Of a stretch of DNA of 64,000 nucleotides, positions 1 to 13,894 are shown piece after piece; the first letter of the stretch is position 1, and the number at the start of each line of letters is the position of its first letter. Both the position numbers and the translations under genes were made by a program. The stretch is taken from positions 17,628,405-17,692,404 of the forward strand of contig NC_052664.1 in assembly GCF_016802725.1 (NCBI RefSeq), given 5' to 3'. This DNA comes from Solenopsis invicta. Taxonomy: Eukaryota; Arthropoda; Insecta; Hymenoptera; Formicidae. Under the pieces are notes generated by a model, which saw only the letters and a program-made list of their open reading frames with translations, was not told the DNA's origin and made no database searches.

Positions 1-39
1 ACTCTCATTTTTTTTTTTTTTTTAAGTGAAATTTTACTT

Positions 40-134
40 CTTTGGAATGAAATCTCATCCTAAAAAATGCAAATTCAACCACTGTTTTTTGAGATAGAAA
101 TTTTCACTCTTTAGCGTGAGATTCCACTCCAAAG
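40..134. repeat. Short inverted repeat, possible MITE remnant
   Basis: CTTTGGAATGAAATCTCATC at 40-59 is mirrored by GCGTGAGATTCCACTCCAAA at 114-133. The element may extend past the window edge. Confidence 0.5.
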
Positions 135-2859
135 AAATTAAAGAGCATATAAAAAAAAAAGATAATAGAATTTAAAGTGTATATTATGTATTACGTAATA
201 ATGTAAAATATGTAAAATATGTATATATAAAAAATATTTAAATTTACAGATTAGGGTAAAATGTTTCTTTCTGTATTGCACAAGTCCAGAACTATCCAAC
301 CAATAGACAGTTTCATAATTTAATTCAAGCACGAAGCGTGAAAATAACACGTGGGAGAATATTATTTTTTATTGCTACATCGTAGAAAAAAAAAATTGAA
401 CATTTATACGAAGAACCATATCATTTTAACACTTTAGACGAACGCATTTGATTTGCATGTCGTCTAGCATTCACTCTGCAAACGGCAAACGGCAAGTACA
501 CTGCGCTATGGTAATATTCAAACAGATATTTCCAGCTACCATGGGCTACTGTTTTATCCGCGTGCAACAGCCAGCAGAGATATCTCTATATGTGCAAGCC
601 AGCCTGATGTACCGCCACTGTTTTTCCTTCTGCGATTCCCTTTGATCGTGCGCGATGACATTGTTCTAGAAATAATAAAATTTTCCGCCCTTTATTCGTT
701 CTTCTGCGCGCGTAATTTCTACCGCTCGCTGGGAACGAAACCTGCACGACAGCGCGAGCAGAAAGAATCCTTTTATTTTCGCGGTAAATAACAAGATATC
801 GGTATTCCGCTAAAATTGATATTCCGCCCGCGAAATTTCTTCGTTGTGCCGAAGCGCGGAAAATCGCCACCATAATCGATCGACAGCATCGGAATTCTAT
901 AACATGTTGCATATGGAATCAAGATGAGAGAACGCGACGTCCAATTTGGATTATAAACTCGCATCCCCGTCGGTAGCAATAAACCGACAAACGATATAAA
1001 ATCAATACGATACGAAATTGGAAAATACGAGTTAAACTCCCATCAAAGGTGAATAGTCACATCGGGACGTATTATAAAAACGTGTGTGTCAACAATTATT
1101 TTCGATTGAAATGTCATTAAGCCTGATACGTGTAACAAGAGATAAAAGAACGAAATTAATAATCAAAGTAATTATACATAACGATGCTAATAACGATGGA
1201 ATTTGTAAAAATTATTTAATCGACGATTCTGTCATCGCGCACGTGTTTTGACAATATCTGTTATTCAATTTGCAAGCCGATTTATTTTAATCTCCTTTCG
1301 CCATTCCATTTTCTCTTTTTTTCATTCGTATACAGGGAGACGGTGCAATTTCTAGTCGGATAAAACAGCATTTCGGTATTTGGATAGAGACCTTTCAATC
1401 GGCTCGCTTCCGTGCTCGATTTCCATGTTACTGTTATCCAGAATCATGGCTTTCTAGATTAGTTTGTAATACAGAAAGAAAAGCCGAGAACCGGAACATT
1501 CAAAAAGATCAATGAAAAAACGATAGAACAGAGGAACAACTCCAAAAGAAAAATAAAAAAAAAGGAAATTCTATTTGATTGGAACGAAAGTTCGTAATGT
1601 TTTTAAAGTAAAATTCAAAGATATTCGTTTAGAAATTTGTGCGTAGATTTATTCATGCACAAATATTTATGTGCCGCTGCAAACTTTTTATTCCAATCCA
1701 TACTTTTAGAACAAATATTCGAAGGAATTTTTTCTAAAGCAGAAAAAATATAAATATGTAAATATATAACACCTATAATATATACTATATGTGATACATA
1801 TTTTATTAAAAATATACAAACAAAAATAACTAACGAGGAAGAAAAAAAAATAAAATTTCATTTCCAGAAAAGTTTGTTATGAGTGTTCTATTAATTCGAC
1901 GCATTAATTGAGAGACACAAAAAGGCGAAAGGAGAGAAAAAAAGAAGTAAAAAAAAAATATACCTCGAGCGTTCGATTTATTTTGAACGATGTGATCATC
2001 GATATTCCTGAAGTCGATTAAATAGCTACGCGGATCAAAAATCGCTTTAAAAGAAAAAAGAATCAAAAAAGCACGACACGATTTTTCTAGCAATTTATTG
2101 ACGAATGCAACTCAAATGTTCAGTCCTCCTTTAGATTTCTATAATATTTTTGCAATTTCTACATGTTGTCATAAAAATATAATTCTTCAATAAAAAAAAG
2201 ACAATATGTGCTCATTATTTCTCTAAAAAGATATTAATTAAAAATATTCATTATATTTTATTAAAAAATGCAATATGAATGGATTATATTTTTTATTAAA
2301 AAAATAATCAATTTTATTGTAAAAAATATAAAATATTTATAAAATAGTATGAAAAAAATCGTAAAAAAATATAATATTATTATATTATATTATATATTAT
2401 AAAGAAAAATAGTTCTTCACACAAAAAAGTAATTTTAAATACAAAATTTTTTAATGCAATTTAAAAAAGTAACGTTTTTTATTAGAAATAAATATAATCA
2501 AACAAAAAACGTTTCAAACATTTAAAATTATATGGAGTTTGATGTTCAGCTTTCCTTTTTATTATTCATCCCATTTGCATGAGTCTGGAAAATATTATTA
2601 TTTCAGAAAAACACAGATCGAGCGTTATCTCTCGCCTGAAGCGTATCACTTCATTCCTACACCATTGATTTTTACGTTCAACGTTAAACCGCCTGTTTTT
2701 GCGCACTTCGCGAAGGATAAAACGCCCGAGATAACAAAGGCGCTATGTGAAAATGTTTGGACCATAATATATAACTCTAAAAAATAAAAACGACTACGTT
2801 CGATAATGTTCAATTCATAACGAAAAGGCTCTTTATATCGCCCTCCCTTCAACAATTTG
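135..2859. other. Non-coding AT-rich sequence
   Basis: No ORF with a recognisable domain and no convincing splice chain. Slightly more GC-rich at 450-1000. Poly-A/T runs are common at 1800-2500. Confidence 0.55.
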
Positions 2860-3560
2860 TTCGTTCAAGCAAATTTGTTAAATATATAGACGCGTGGTAT
2901 TGCGCAACGCGCCAAACGTATGACAAAGGTGGGCCAGATCAGGAACTTAACTGAAAAGAGGAGGGCGTGTGACCGCCATTGCACGCGGCGAACTCTCCGT
3001 GGAAAATTATGACGTCTGCCCGTGGTGGTGAAGGCTCCGTTCACCGGCACAAGGTCCTTTTGTGACCGCCTATTGTGCGTTCCTGAAAACGTACGCGTCG
3101 TTTCCGTGTTGTCGGCCAACGCCGCCGACACGTTGATCACTTCCGGTTCCTCCTCTCTTTCAGCGGCCCCGTTTACGATAATCGCGCTTATAGTACTTGC
3201 TCCAACTTCGCCAGCTTCGGCGGTTGGAAGTTCCGATCGATGCTTCCTTCTGTTCGCCGAGGACCGCTATCTTTCTTCCGAGCGCGAGCGCGAATCCTTT
3301 CAAAAGCCGCTGGCGGTTTAATGCACTCTTTCGTCGCCGTCGACGGAATAAAAATTTCAGTTGCACTTCTGTAAATTTAATTCTCTACCACACATATATA
3401 TATACACACACACACACACACATGTGCGCGTTGCGACGGACGTCGTTACAGTGACGATTTGCTGCTGTGTGTAAGAGCACGCCGCTCGCAACGATCTACT
3501 CGCGCGACGCGAATCTGAGAAAAGAGAGACGAAATATTACCGCGGCGGCATGAAAAATTG
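2860..3560. other. CpG-rich island
   Basis: Elevated GC and CpG, ending in a TA/CA microsatellite. Overlapping ORFs on both strands show no family motif. Could be a promoter or conserved regulatory block; no gene can be tied to it. Confidence 0.4.
3391..3425 (+). repeat. (TA)n-(CA)n microsatellite
   Basis: TATATATATA followed by about eleven CA units, at the edge of a CpG-rich island. Confidence 0.85.
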
Positions 3561-6500
3561 CCCCAGCACGGTATGTTGGGAAGTATTTCGAAAGATTCAA
3601 TTTCCCCCGCGAGCTAGATTTTTCCTTGGGACGTTCTTACGGTAATTGGGCGTCCCGGTAAAACATTCAACTCGGTCTTAACCCAGTTTTCCTCGTTCTG
3701 CACTTTATCGTTAATAAATATTATAGGGTGGAGGAGGATGGAGAGACGCGGGACAAGATGCAATTGATTTATCTCTCGCGTTTCCGTGCTCTGCAAACAG
3801 AATCGACATCAACCCGTGAAAGCTGAATAGCTTGAGAGGCTCTATCAATTATATGATTGATCGTATTATCGATTTCGCATATTGCATAAAGCGAAATTCT
3901 CAAATCTAAGATGTGTATCAATGGACGCAATAGTAAAAAAACAACGGCGTGAAACTTATATTTGGAAAATGGAAAAAGAAAAAGAGAGATCTTTTACTTC
4001 ATAAAATTATGGTACTTAATAATGCCCGAAAATATTTTAATCCACCGTTATTTAGTTATTTATTTCTACGCAATATTTGCTAATATATTTCATAATTAAA
4101 TAATTTCATTAAATTCTTTATAATTTTTTAAGATGCTTACAGCACCTTCTTTTCGTTATTAAATTTAACAATCAAATTAATTTAGGTATTATTTTTCAAA
4201 GTGCGTTTTCAATCCAACCAATATTTTGCCATATAGTTTATAGAACTAAAAAAAATATATCTGATAATTGATATAAAGATTATTAAGCATCCAAATATGC
4301 TTCGACCAAAATATTCTTCTTAAATAATAACCGAAAAACATTATACTAATTACACCAATTTATTATATTTGCGCCTTAGATCAACATTAACTATATTTAT
4401 TAACTTTTCACTAAAAATAATTAAGCAGAGAAATGGCAGGAATGACAGTCGCTGATATAACTTTATTTTACACAATAAATCATTCCATAATATTGATAAT
4501 GCATTAACAAAAAAAAAAAAAAAAAAATCGATTGTAATATTCATACTTCGAATTCTAAATTGCTATGAATGAACAAGATGATGGAAAATTAAATATTTTA
4601 TAATAATGGCGTTTTGACATAAAATTTTAAAATATGAAAGTAATTTTACGATGAACAATTTGAAATTTTCATAGCACTATATTCAATCCCTCTCACTCAA
4701 ATTTCCGGTATAAATGTTCTATCTGAATCGCGCTTAAATCACAATGCGGAATTCAACTGAAGTAAGAGTGTTCCATAAATTCTGTGCATTATGCACGTAA
4801 TCCACACGTCAATATTAGCGTCTCGAATTAATGTATCGGATGGCCGATCGCGGGAATCGTACCGAGCATTCGTCTCCCTTTCTTTCATTCTCTTTTTTTC
4901 ATCCGCATATGCGCATCCCCCATTTCGCCCGGATCTCTGAGGACTGTCCCCCGCAACCAAACGGGAACATTTTAATCCGACGAATTTTCCACAACGAGAC
5001 AAATCTAATCGTACAAATTGAACGAGAAAGTGTTCATGTATATCTTTCCTTATCTCAAGCTTCGTAATCGTTTCCGAATTACGCTGAACAAACTGGGACA
5101 CGCTGTTTCCATCCTATTTACATGTCTCCCAGGATTCCCAAGCCCGAGACTAAACAAGCCTGTTCCACCTTTCTTTCGATCAGTAAATACTACGACGTGA
5201 ATTGTGGATTGTGAAACTCCTCTCCGAGGTCGACAAGCTCACCCCGTTCCTAAATTCCGCACGTTCGATGCTTTTCCAGTCCTACTTGCGTCCCCGTAAA
5301 AATATTCACCGTCTATTTACATACAGCTAGATCTCTACGTCGAGAATTCTTGGTCAAAATTGACAAAATTCTAAGTTGGAGATTGAATGCGCGATCTCTC
5401 TTTAAATGTTGTAGCTATACGTTTGTTCGTACTACGTAAGTTTAAAATATTCTCTCGAGTATAAAACTCGCACGCGCACATCGGAGATTCTTTACGAAAA
5501 ATTTCTACGTAGCGAGATTCTTCAACTAATTTGAAGTTGACTTTTCCTTAACAAAAGCTTGATTACCCGTCTTTTTTTGCAAGTTTTTAGTATTCAATAT
5601 TAATTATCTCAACAAAGTAACGAAAAGTTTTAACTTACGATTCTCTTTAAATGAAGTACACTTGAGATTAACCGAAGAATAAAGTTTTGTCATCTAAACT
5701 GCTCTCAAGCTTAGTTCGCGGAGAGCGCCCTATTGTATCTCGAGGCTCGAGATTTGCAAAACTTTTTAATTTTGAAGCCAGAATAGTGCAACTATCAATA
5801 TTGTTTTGTGGAAACAATGTAAATAATTATATTGTTTCGACGAAATGATATTGCTACACTACACAATAAACCATTTATATTGTTGATTCGTTTTCTAATA
5901 TGTGGTCCATGTATCTAATATCTGCCTTCAGCCGATCTTTAATATCTTGGTCGACCTGCGCAGAAACGTTTATAAAGAACGTTCAGAAACTGACGAAACA
6001 ACCGAGTCCGAGTTACTTCTTGGCGGTTTAATGGCCACTTCAATTGAGTTTGCGGCCTCTTCCCCTTCTTGTCTTCGACTTTTAAAAAAAAAAAGAGACG
6101 AGATAAACGGAACGAAAGGAAAGATCCAATTTACTCGTAATCGCGTCACCGCTTTGGAAGCGATTAATCTCCCCTTGCTCCCCTTTTACCTTCCACTTTA
6201 CTTTTCCACTTTGTGCCGATATTGTATTATGATGTTTCCATGCTGGCTTACCAATGTATTAACAAAAATAAAAGTATGAATTAAATGTCGGCAAATCGCT
6301 AATACAAATACGTATATAGCTCGTCAGCAATCCAACATTAAAAATCAAACTCTGAAATTGGAATTTACTGGAATCGAAACAATGTGTAAATTTGATTTTT
6401 ATAGATATACTATACATAAATGTTTACCTAGAAAATACTCGTGCAATAATTGTTTTTATTTATTTTTAAATATTGAAACTACTTCCGAAATGATATTTTT

Positions 6501-9500
6501 TATTTTATGAGAGAGATATGAAAATTCTGTATGCATTATATAACTATCCCCTGATAATTACACTTCCGTTTTAACATGCAAAATTTAGAACTTGGAAATT
6601 GTTTTATTTTGTAATGTAATTGAAGGGTTTCCTACAAAAACAAAACAAGTTTGAAAAGTTAAATTTTCAGAGAACAAAAATCTTCTCATCTTCAATCATT
6701 CATTTGTATATGTATAATAATTTTTCTCCGGCTATATAACAGATGTAACAACAAAATTCTAGGCTTTAATTAATATTTTAAAGATTCGTTTAAAAAATAA
6801 ATAAATAAAAAAATATCTCTTGGCTTATTCAGTTCATACAAAAATTTTATATTTATTACATCTATTTACCCCATAATATTTTACATTTACCTTGTTTTAT
6901 AAAATTAAATAATGCTAATAAAAAAAAATATTATTTAAAATATAAAGCAATAAATTGTTTACTTTTTACAAAATTTTACAAGTTGCACTTAACAGAACAA
7001 ATATCCTTTTCTATTTTTTTAAACTCTAGTATAATCGGGAAGTGTATCAATACACTTAAAGAATAAGTATGCAGATCTTAGTATTCAATAATAAAATTTT
7101 TTGTATAATTTGGGAATTTTTCATATAATACAAATAAAACATTTTAGGCTTTAGCGTTGATATCTGGAGAGAAATCCATTAAAAAAAAATAAAAAATCTT
7201 TAGACTTGTTCGCAGTTCGTATCAGAAATTTTATATTTAATACCTATTTATATTTGTATTTTTCGTTTTCTATTCGATTCTTACCAGAACAAAATTGTTT
7301 ATAATGTAACGCTACCGGTAAAGAATGATTTGGTATCATAAAGATTTTTTTAAAATAAATTTACTTGCTTTTTGAAGAAAACTCTTCAATTAATATTTAT
7401 GGAAAACTTTATTCCGCAAGCTGAGCGGTATACACGTGTATTCATATAAGTACAATTTTGAATGGAAATGCAGGGTGACACGATGAATAGAAAAAGCAAC
7501 ATAAAATCCGGGTCAGCCTCAAGAAGGAGATCGACCGTTATGAGTTGTCGGTCGACAGATATTAAAAACCCTTTGAATAGTGTGTCTCGGACTTTTTTTA
7601 AAGGGCTACATACACGTAGGTAGATCAAAAATATCAACTTTTGAAAAATATTTTAATTTGATAGTATAATCTTTAAATTATATAGTCCAGAAATCGACAA
7701 TTTAATGTAAATACAAAAAAATATGTCAATGATAACTTTATTTATATCTTTACAAACGTTTTTCTTAAAATGTTTCGGAAAACCATAACTAATATATGGT
7801 AACTCAAAATTAATTTTTCAATTGACTGATTATGCTCAAATTTTGCACAGATATTTTTCATGTAAGTATTAAGTTGGCAAAATTTTTTATAAAAGTTATA
7901 TACTGTTTTTTTTTATAAATTCAGAATGTAAGTTTTTTTTTAAATTCACATATCTATATTTAGACGACTATTATTTTGAGAAAAATCAGTTTTAAATCGC
8001 TATGTTAAAAATTTATTTTCTTTATTTTTTTAAGATATTTTGAGATTTTTTTTATTTCCAATAATAAAGTTATATAGTGATTATCGTAAAAACTATTTTA
8101 GAAAAATTGCATCACAGACATCAATACCATATTTTTAATTTAAAAAATTTTAAAATAAAAATTTTTTAAATTTTTATTACAAATTTTGTAATAAAAAAAC
8201 AGAAGATAAAAGTATAGATGTAAACGATAATTTTTAATTAAAATTTTTTTAAAAGAAAAAACCTCCCAAATTTATTTTAATTTCATTTGTCCTGGATGTA
8301 TAAAGCCCCTTAACGTCTTTTGTTGTCAATGAAAGAGTGCAGCATCCCTTTGTCATTTTATCACCTTGTTAACAGGCTACGGAAATTTCTGCGATTGTGC
8401 AAATTAACGAAAGATTAGTGGACACAGAGAGAGCAAGATTTACAGCGCATTTATCTTGTTCGTAACATTTAAAATGCATTCGTTTCTAACACAAACGTAA
8501 TCGTGAAACATCTTTTTTTTTATCCGATTCAACGTCTATTACATTTCCCACAAATACGAGACAGAAATTTTAAAACTCAAGATAAAATGGATTTCGAAAA
8601 GTTGGCACATTCGAGGAGTATATTTCATAAAAGACAAACAATACTATTCAAAAATGTGCAATAAATTTAAGTTTCATTGTTTAAATATGTAACATTTTCG
8701 AGCATTTAATAGAAACGTAAAATTTACTAACAAAGCACCATTATTATCAGGTACCTGTTGGACATAATATTTTGCTTACAAACATATCTCGTTGCGCTAA
8801 TTAGATGCAGTTGAGGGTAAAACATGGTTGTACACATTTTAACGCGATGGAAACGCAACTGACTCATTTGAGAATACAATCCTTCGTCATATTATGAAAA
8901 CGAGGAGAAATGTTAGTCTGAAATAATTAAGAGCATAAAAAACGCTTTGCACGTTTCTTTTGACTACGTTACAAATTCTAAATAACGACGTCGAGCTTTT
9001 ACGAAAAGCTCAAAAAATATTTTAAAAACTTTAAAGAAATAAATAAAGGCATCAAATTATCTGCATGATTATTATTTAAAAGGATACTGTACATATATAT
9101 ATTCTCCTTTCTATTTCGCTTTTCAAGCATTATTGTCCAAATTAAACATTTCTTTTGTAACGAAAACCATTAAAATATTAATTTAAAAGTCCATTAAAAA
9201 GAATGTTTCCAAAGTTGTCATTAAATTAATAAACGACTGTTGACATTTATTGACGATAAAACAATTACACATCTCCTCTTTTTAATAATAAATATTATTT
9301 TTTCACATACACATAAAAATAACATCATTAGTGTTCAGTATTCTCCAAATCCAAATATTTTTATTTAAAGTGTCTGCCATTTTTATACTTAAACGTGTCA
9401 CTTTTTAAGCATTTGTAAGAGTGTGAAAGGCATGTACAAAAATAAAACGCATATTTTAAATTCAAGTGTGTAAAAATTTACATTTAGATTTGCACTGCAA

Positions 9501-10039
9501 ATATACAAAAAGTAATTATGAATTATATACACTTAAGTATATAAAAATACAGTTAGATTTGTAAATCACAACTCTAATATCATGATAATCGTAATATTAA
9601 ACATAATATTAAATTAGACATATAAATATTATAACATGTTTCTTATCGAAACAATACGTTGTGTTTTCATTTACCTATACATAACCATTAAAACAAACTG
9701 CTCATATTTTACTTATATGTAATAATTAATATTTCAAGTTTTATAAAAATAAAACAACTAAGAAAGAAAGATGTATCAGTTAATTTATAATTAATTGCAA
9801 TAATTAATGCTCTATGCTTAGTAATCAACAATCTAAAAAATATAAATATTTAATATATATGTATGAGTATTTATATTTTGTATTTTAACGGTTAAACGTT
9901 ACAAAAGAATGTATGTGACATTTTAAAGAAATGCAATCCGAAGCACACTTTGTACGCATCCATCGCACATGTCCGGTATCATTCTCGTGAGTTGCAGATG
10001 TTGGATCTCTAAAGCATGAGCTGCTAATTTCACGGAATT
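3561..10039. other. Non-coding AT-rich sequence
   Basis: No supported gene. The 125-codon ORF at 5902-6279 shows no domain and includes a poly-A-derived Lys run. Two weakly similar stretches, 6760-6900 and 7140-7270 (TAGGCTTTA ... CAGAAATTTTATATTTAATA-like), look like an old local duplication. Confidence 0.5.
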
Positions 10040-13000
10040 TCGTAATTACACTTTTTCCTCCTCCGTGAGAACCAACCCTCTTTCATCTCGCGCGAAACTG
10101 CTTAAATTACGCCGATTTCACACTTCAGCGGCCGCAGGTACACGCGTCCGTACATACGTCCCGCTAAAGCCGACCTTTGACTCTTTCCCAGAGCGACTAA
10201 CGACCAATTGGCAATCCGGTCGAACTAGTTGGAAACTAGTTCCTACCGAGCTGACGTCGTTATTCCGGCTTCCATTGGATTCTGCCTCGGCTTTTTCGCC
10301 CTTTTTGCTACCTCGCATGCTCTGTAGACATCGTTCTTACCATCGTCCCCGCCGTGTCGAAAGTCAATTCGCCATTTTTCACAAGAAACATTAAAAATTA
10401 TCTTATGTTAATCACAAATAAAGGTTAATCAAAAACGGATCCATTTTCTTAATACCATTATCTACAGACAAAAACTTACGTAAAAAAAATTAGCATCATA
10501 CAACTTGTTGTAATCAAAAAAACAATTGTGAAAAGCAAGGAACAATTTCTAAATTGTACACGAAAAGAATTTTGCTGAAATACAGATCTGAAAATAATTA
10601 TGTTGAACCATTTAAAAAATTATATCGGATGTTTAACTTGTTTGCTAGAATATTAAAATCGTTTGCAACAACATTATAAGGCTTGTCCTACATAATTATT
10701 TGGATGGCCCAACATAAAATTATTTTCTGATCTGTACACAGCTAAATTTTTAAATCTTGCAATAAAACTATTCTTTCCGTGTGAGCATTCAGGTAGAGTG
10801 TTCAGATATTTATAATTATCGTAAATTACATTTTTTTTAATATTTTCACAAATGCTTTAATCAATAAATTGCTTATATCTAACAGTTTTAATTTATTAAC
10901 GACAGTAAAAAATATATTCGTTCTTGATTAATTTTTCTTTGTTATTAGAATAAGATAAATTTCAAGCAGAGCAACGCCAATTTTCAGACAGTACACGTAG
11001 AACTTTTAATTTCCTACCATTGCCTACTGTTTGTCCGTAAAGAAATACTGAAAGTTTTATCTCTAATTTCATCGCCGTATCGCTTTGTACTCGACTCTCT
11101 ACGAAATTGGCCTTCTGTAAAATACGCTTCAATACTTCCGTACTAGTTCGCGCTTTTTAAATCCAACGGAGCTTTTCTATACATTACTCTCCGGCAGTAG
11201 GAAGAGGAATATACCGATCAATTTGATACCTTTATTTCCTACCGTGAAAGTTGATTGAGTTGCTGCGGGTTGATTGAATTTTTTTCACGTGATCGAATGG
11301 AATCAACGATTGTCCGGGGGATTTAGTTTTCAGCATCAAGTACTTCAAATTCCCGACCAAACGTGTAATAAGTCTTAATATATAATATTGACATGTGTAA
11401 TAAGTCACAATAGTACGCGACAAACAAAATGGATGCTATTAAATAATCTACAGAGGTTGACAGAAATAAAAGCTTAACACGTACCCCAACTTTCGTAATA
11501 ATTTTAAGAAATTCAGAAATTCTGTTTATATTTTGTTTTATATATATTCATGCTATTAGCTCATTAATTACATAATTATTAATTATAAGACGAATTACTT
11601 ATTGCAGCAACAAAGAAAAAGGTAGTAACAAAGAAAACGCTTTACAAAGAAAAGATTTCAGAAAAAGAGGAAAAAAGAGCGGCAACCTTCAAGTGATGAA
11701 CCAAGTTATAAATCTTCGTTTTTGCTTTCGTATTCGGTATTCCGGAGGATTTCAAGTTTCCGCGATGACATTCGTGCGATCGAAAGAATAAAAATTTTAT
11801 TCCATCGTAAGACACTCTCGCATTGCGTCAAATTAGACAGCAGTATTTCTCGGGTGTCCCTATAGTTGCCGACAGCAAACTGCATCTCTCACAGAACGGA
11901 ATTCACTATCGCGTGACGGACTATCGAACTTACGACAGACGCTTATCGCGAGAGAATGGAGAAAGTCAAAATTGACTTCCGAGATATCGCGGATGCCAAT
12001 GAAAAGTCGGCGACGGGTACGAAGAGATGATATCATCGGTTAACGCCCGGTCGCTGCTAATTCGTCGATATTACTTCGGCACTTCGCCGAGAAGTTCGCT
12101 GAGAAGGAAAAGGGGGATGAAGGAGCGAGTAAACGCGCCCCGGTACCTATGCGAGTTTGAGTCACGGCTGGATACGAGAGGACTTGCTCGCCGCTCTTCT
12201 GAAGTTATCAGGCTCCATTTTGAAAAGAAAAGAAAAAAAAACGCGACGAGAAGAAGCGGGATTACAGCGCGCCCATTTCCAGTGAAGACTTCACGATCCA
12301 ACGTAATAGAACAATACTAGTTGAGAAAGTTGGCAATTTTCAAAATTTAATTACTCTTTTCTCAATAAAAAAAATTATCAGAAGAAAAGCTTATCAAAAA
12401 TATAAAAGATACACTTACTAATACTGTGTAATATAATTAGTTTTTATTTTAACTAAACGTTTTTTAAAGAGAGAGAGAGAGAGAGAAATCAGTTTTTAAA
12501 TCAATCAGTTTAGAAATTATATTTTTATATGCCTTAATAAAGTTTCTCTGAAAACTCAACAAATAAAATTTTCAAAGTTGCTTTTCTCAAAAAGTCAATA
12601 CTCAAGCTCGTTTTTTTTTTTTTTTTTAAATATATATTAATGAGATTACATCATTTGCTCGTCCTCTAAAATATATATTTACGAGTATATTCATATTAAC
12701 TCGTTAAGCATACTGTATTGTATTGATATTAGCTGAGAGAAGTTATATTCGCGATAGGTCTAAATTACGGCAAACGCGTGGAAAGAAGGAATTGGTGAAA
12801 AATAGTAGAAAAGAAAAACTAGAATGAACTAATAAAACCGTCGGCGTTCTCCGCAAGCTCAATTTCTACGGAATGCGAGCGAAGCACGATCCACTTTTCT
12901 ACTTTATCCTTCGACGTTCGGTCGTTTAACCCCTTAACGCTACAGTGTAAAAAGATTCCAACGTGTGCTTCCGGGGAGGATTGTATTATACTTGAATTTA

Positions 13001-13663
13001 CACGCTGTCATAACACACCCTAATAAATGGCGAATATCCGGTAATGGATTTTAAATTTGCAAGCCTGAACACTGGTATGACGAACGTACGGTGAAGACAA
13101 ACTTGCTTTATTAGTTTTCGATATTTTATCGTCACTTCGTCGTTTAATTTGGGAAATGACCATTCAGCAGGTTCCACAAATTAGTTTTCATGAGCTAACC
13201 ATTCACAAAATCATTGATTATAATACAGAGAGAATTTTCTCTTAGAACTTATCTTCTCAAAATCTTGGTAAAAATCGTGAAATAATATGGTATTTCTAAG
13301 AATTACTATATATATATATACATTTCTATAACCATGTATTTTAATAAAGTTTAACTAAATATATTTTATATTTTATGACAATAGATATTAATAAATTAGA
13401 AAAAATCATATAAAATTCTTAAAGCATCTACCATATTGTCCCACAATTATGATTTTGGGGGGTATATTAAAAATTCATTTTCTCCGAAAGTATAAATTGT
13501 GTATTAACAAATTTTTAAATATGTTATTTAATATCCGAACAATGCAACTTTTATTTATTCAAAACTTATTAATAATGATATCCCATCTAAAGATAATATT
13601 TTTTGTAACAAATTCTTTATAGTTTCTCAGGTTGAGGAATATAGATACTTATTAATTATTAGT
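10040..13663. other. Non-coding sequence with two CpG-rich islands
   Basis: Islands at about 10050-10380 and 11700-12320 stand out from AT-rich surroundings; both-strand ORFs there have no recognisable motif. The rest is AT-rich with short poly-T and GA tracts. Confidence 0.45.
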
Positions 13664-13894
13664 AATTAGCCCATCGGAATAACTTTACGTGAACGAGCTT
13701 ACATATGTCTCAAACAATCTGAATAGACCTACATAATGGTGAAGGTTAAATTTAAAAAATTGTCAAAATTTACATGACAATGGCTTGTAATGTAATAACA
13801 TGTTTTACGATGAAATTACTTTGATCATAAAAGAAACATCCATATGAATTGTTATTCAACACAGCGATTATAGCGAAACAAAGAAAACAATTAA
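13664..13894 (+). pseudogene. FPPS-like locus fragment A (5' flank only)
   Basis: Matches 23850-24085 of the reference 5' flank (GAATAACTTTAC, GTCTGAATAGACC-like, TTTACATGACAATGGCTTG, AACATCCATATG). It is cut by FB1 at 13895, at the point matching GCGAAGCAAAGAATAGGATTAA of the reference. No exon sequence is present. Confidence 0.7.

Noticed and set aside
5902..6279. 125-codon ORF
   Set aside because: No domain, no splice or promoter context, and a poly-A-derived Lys run.
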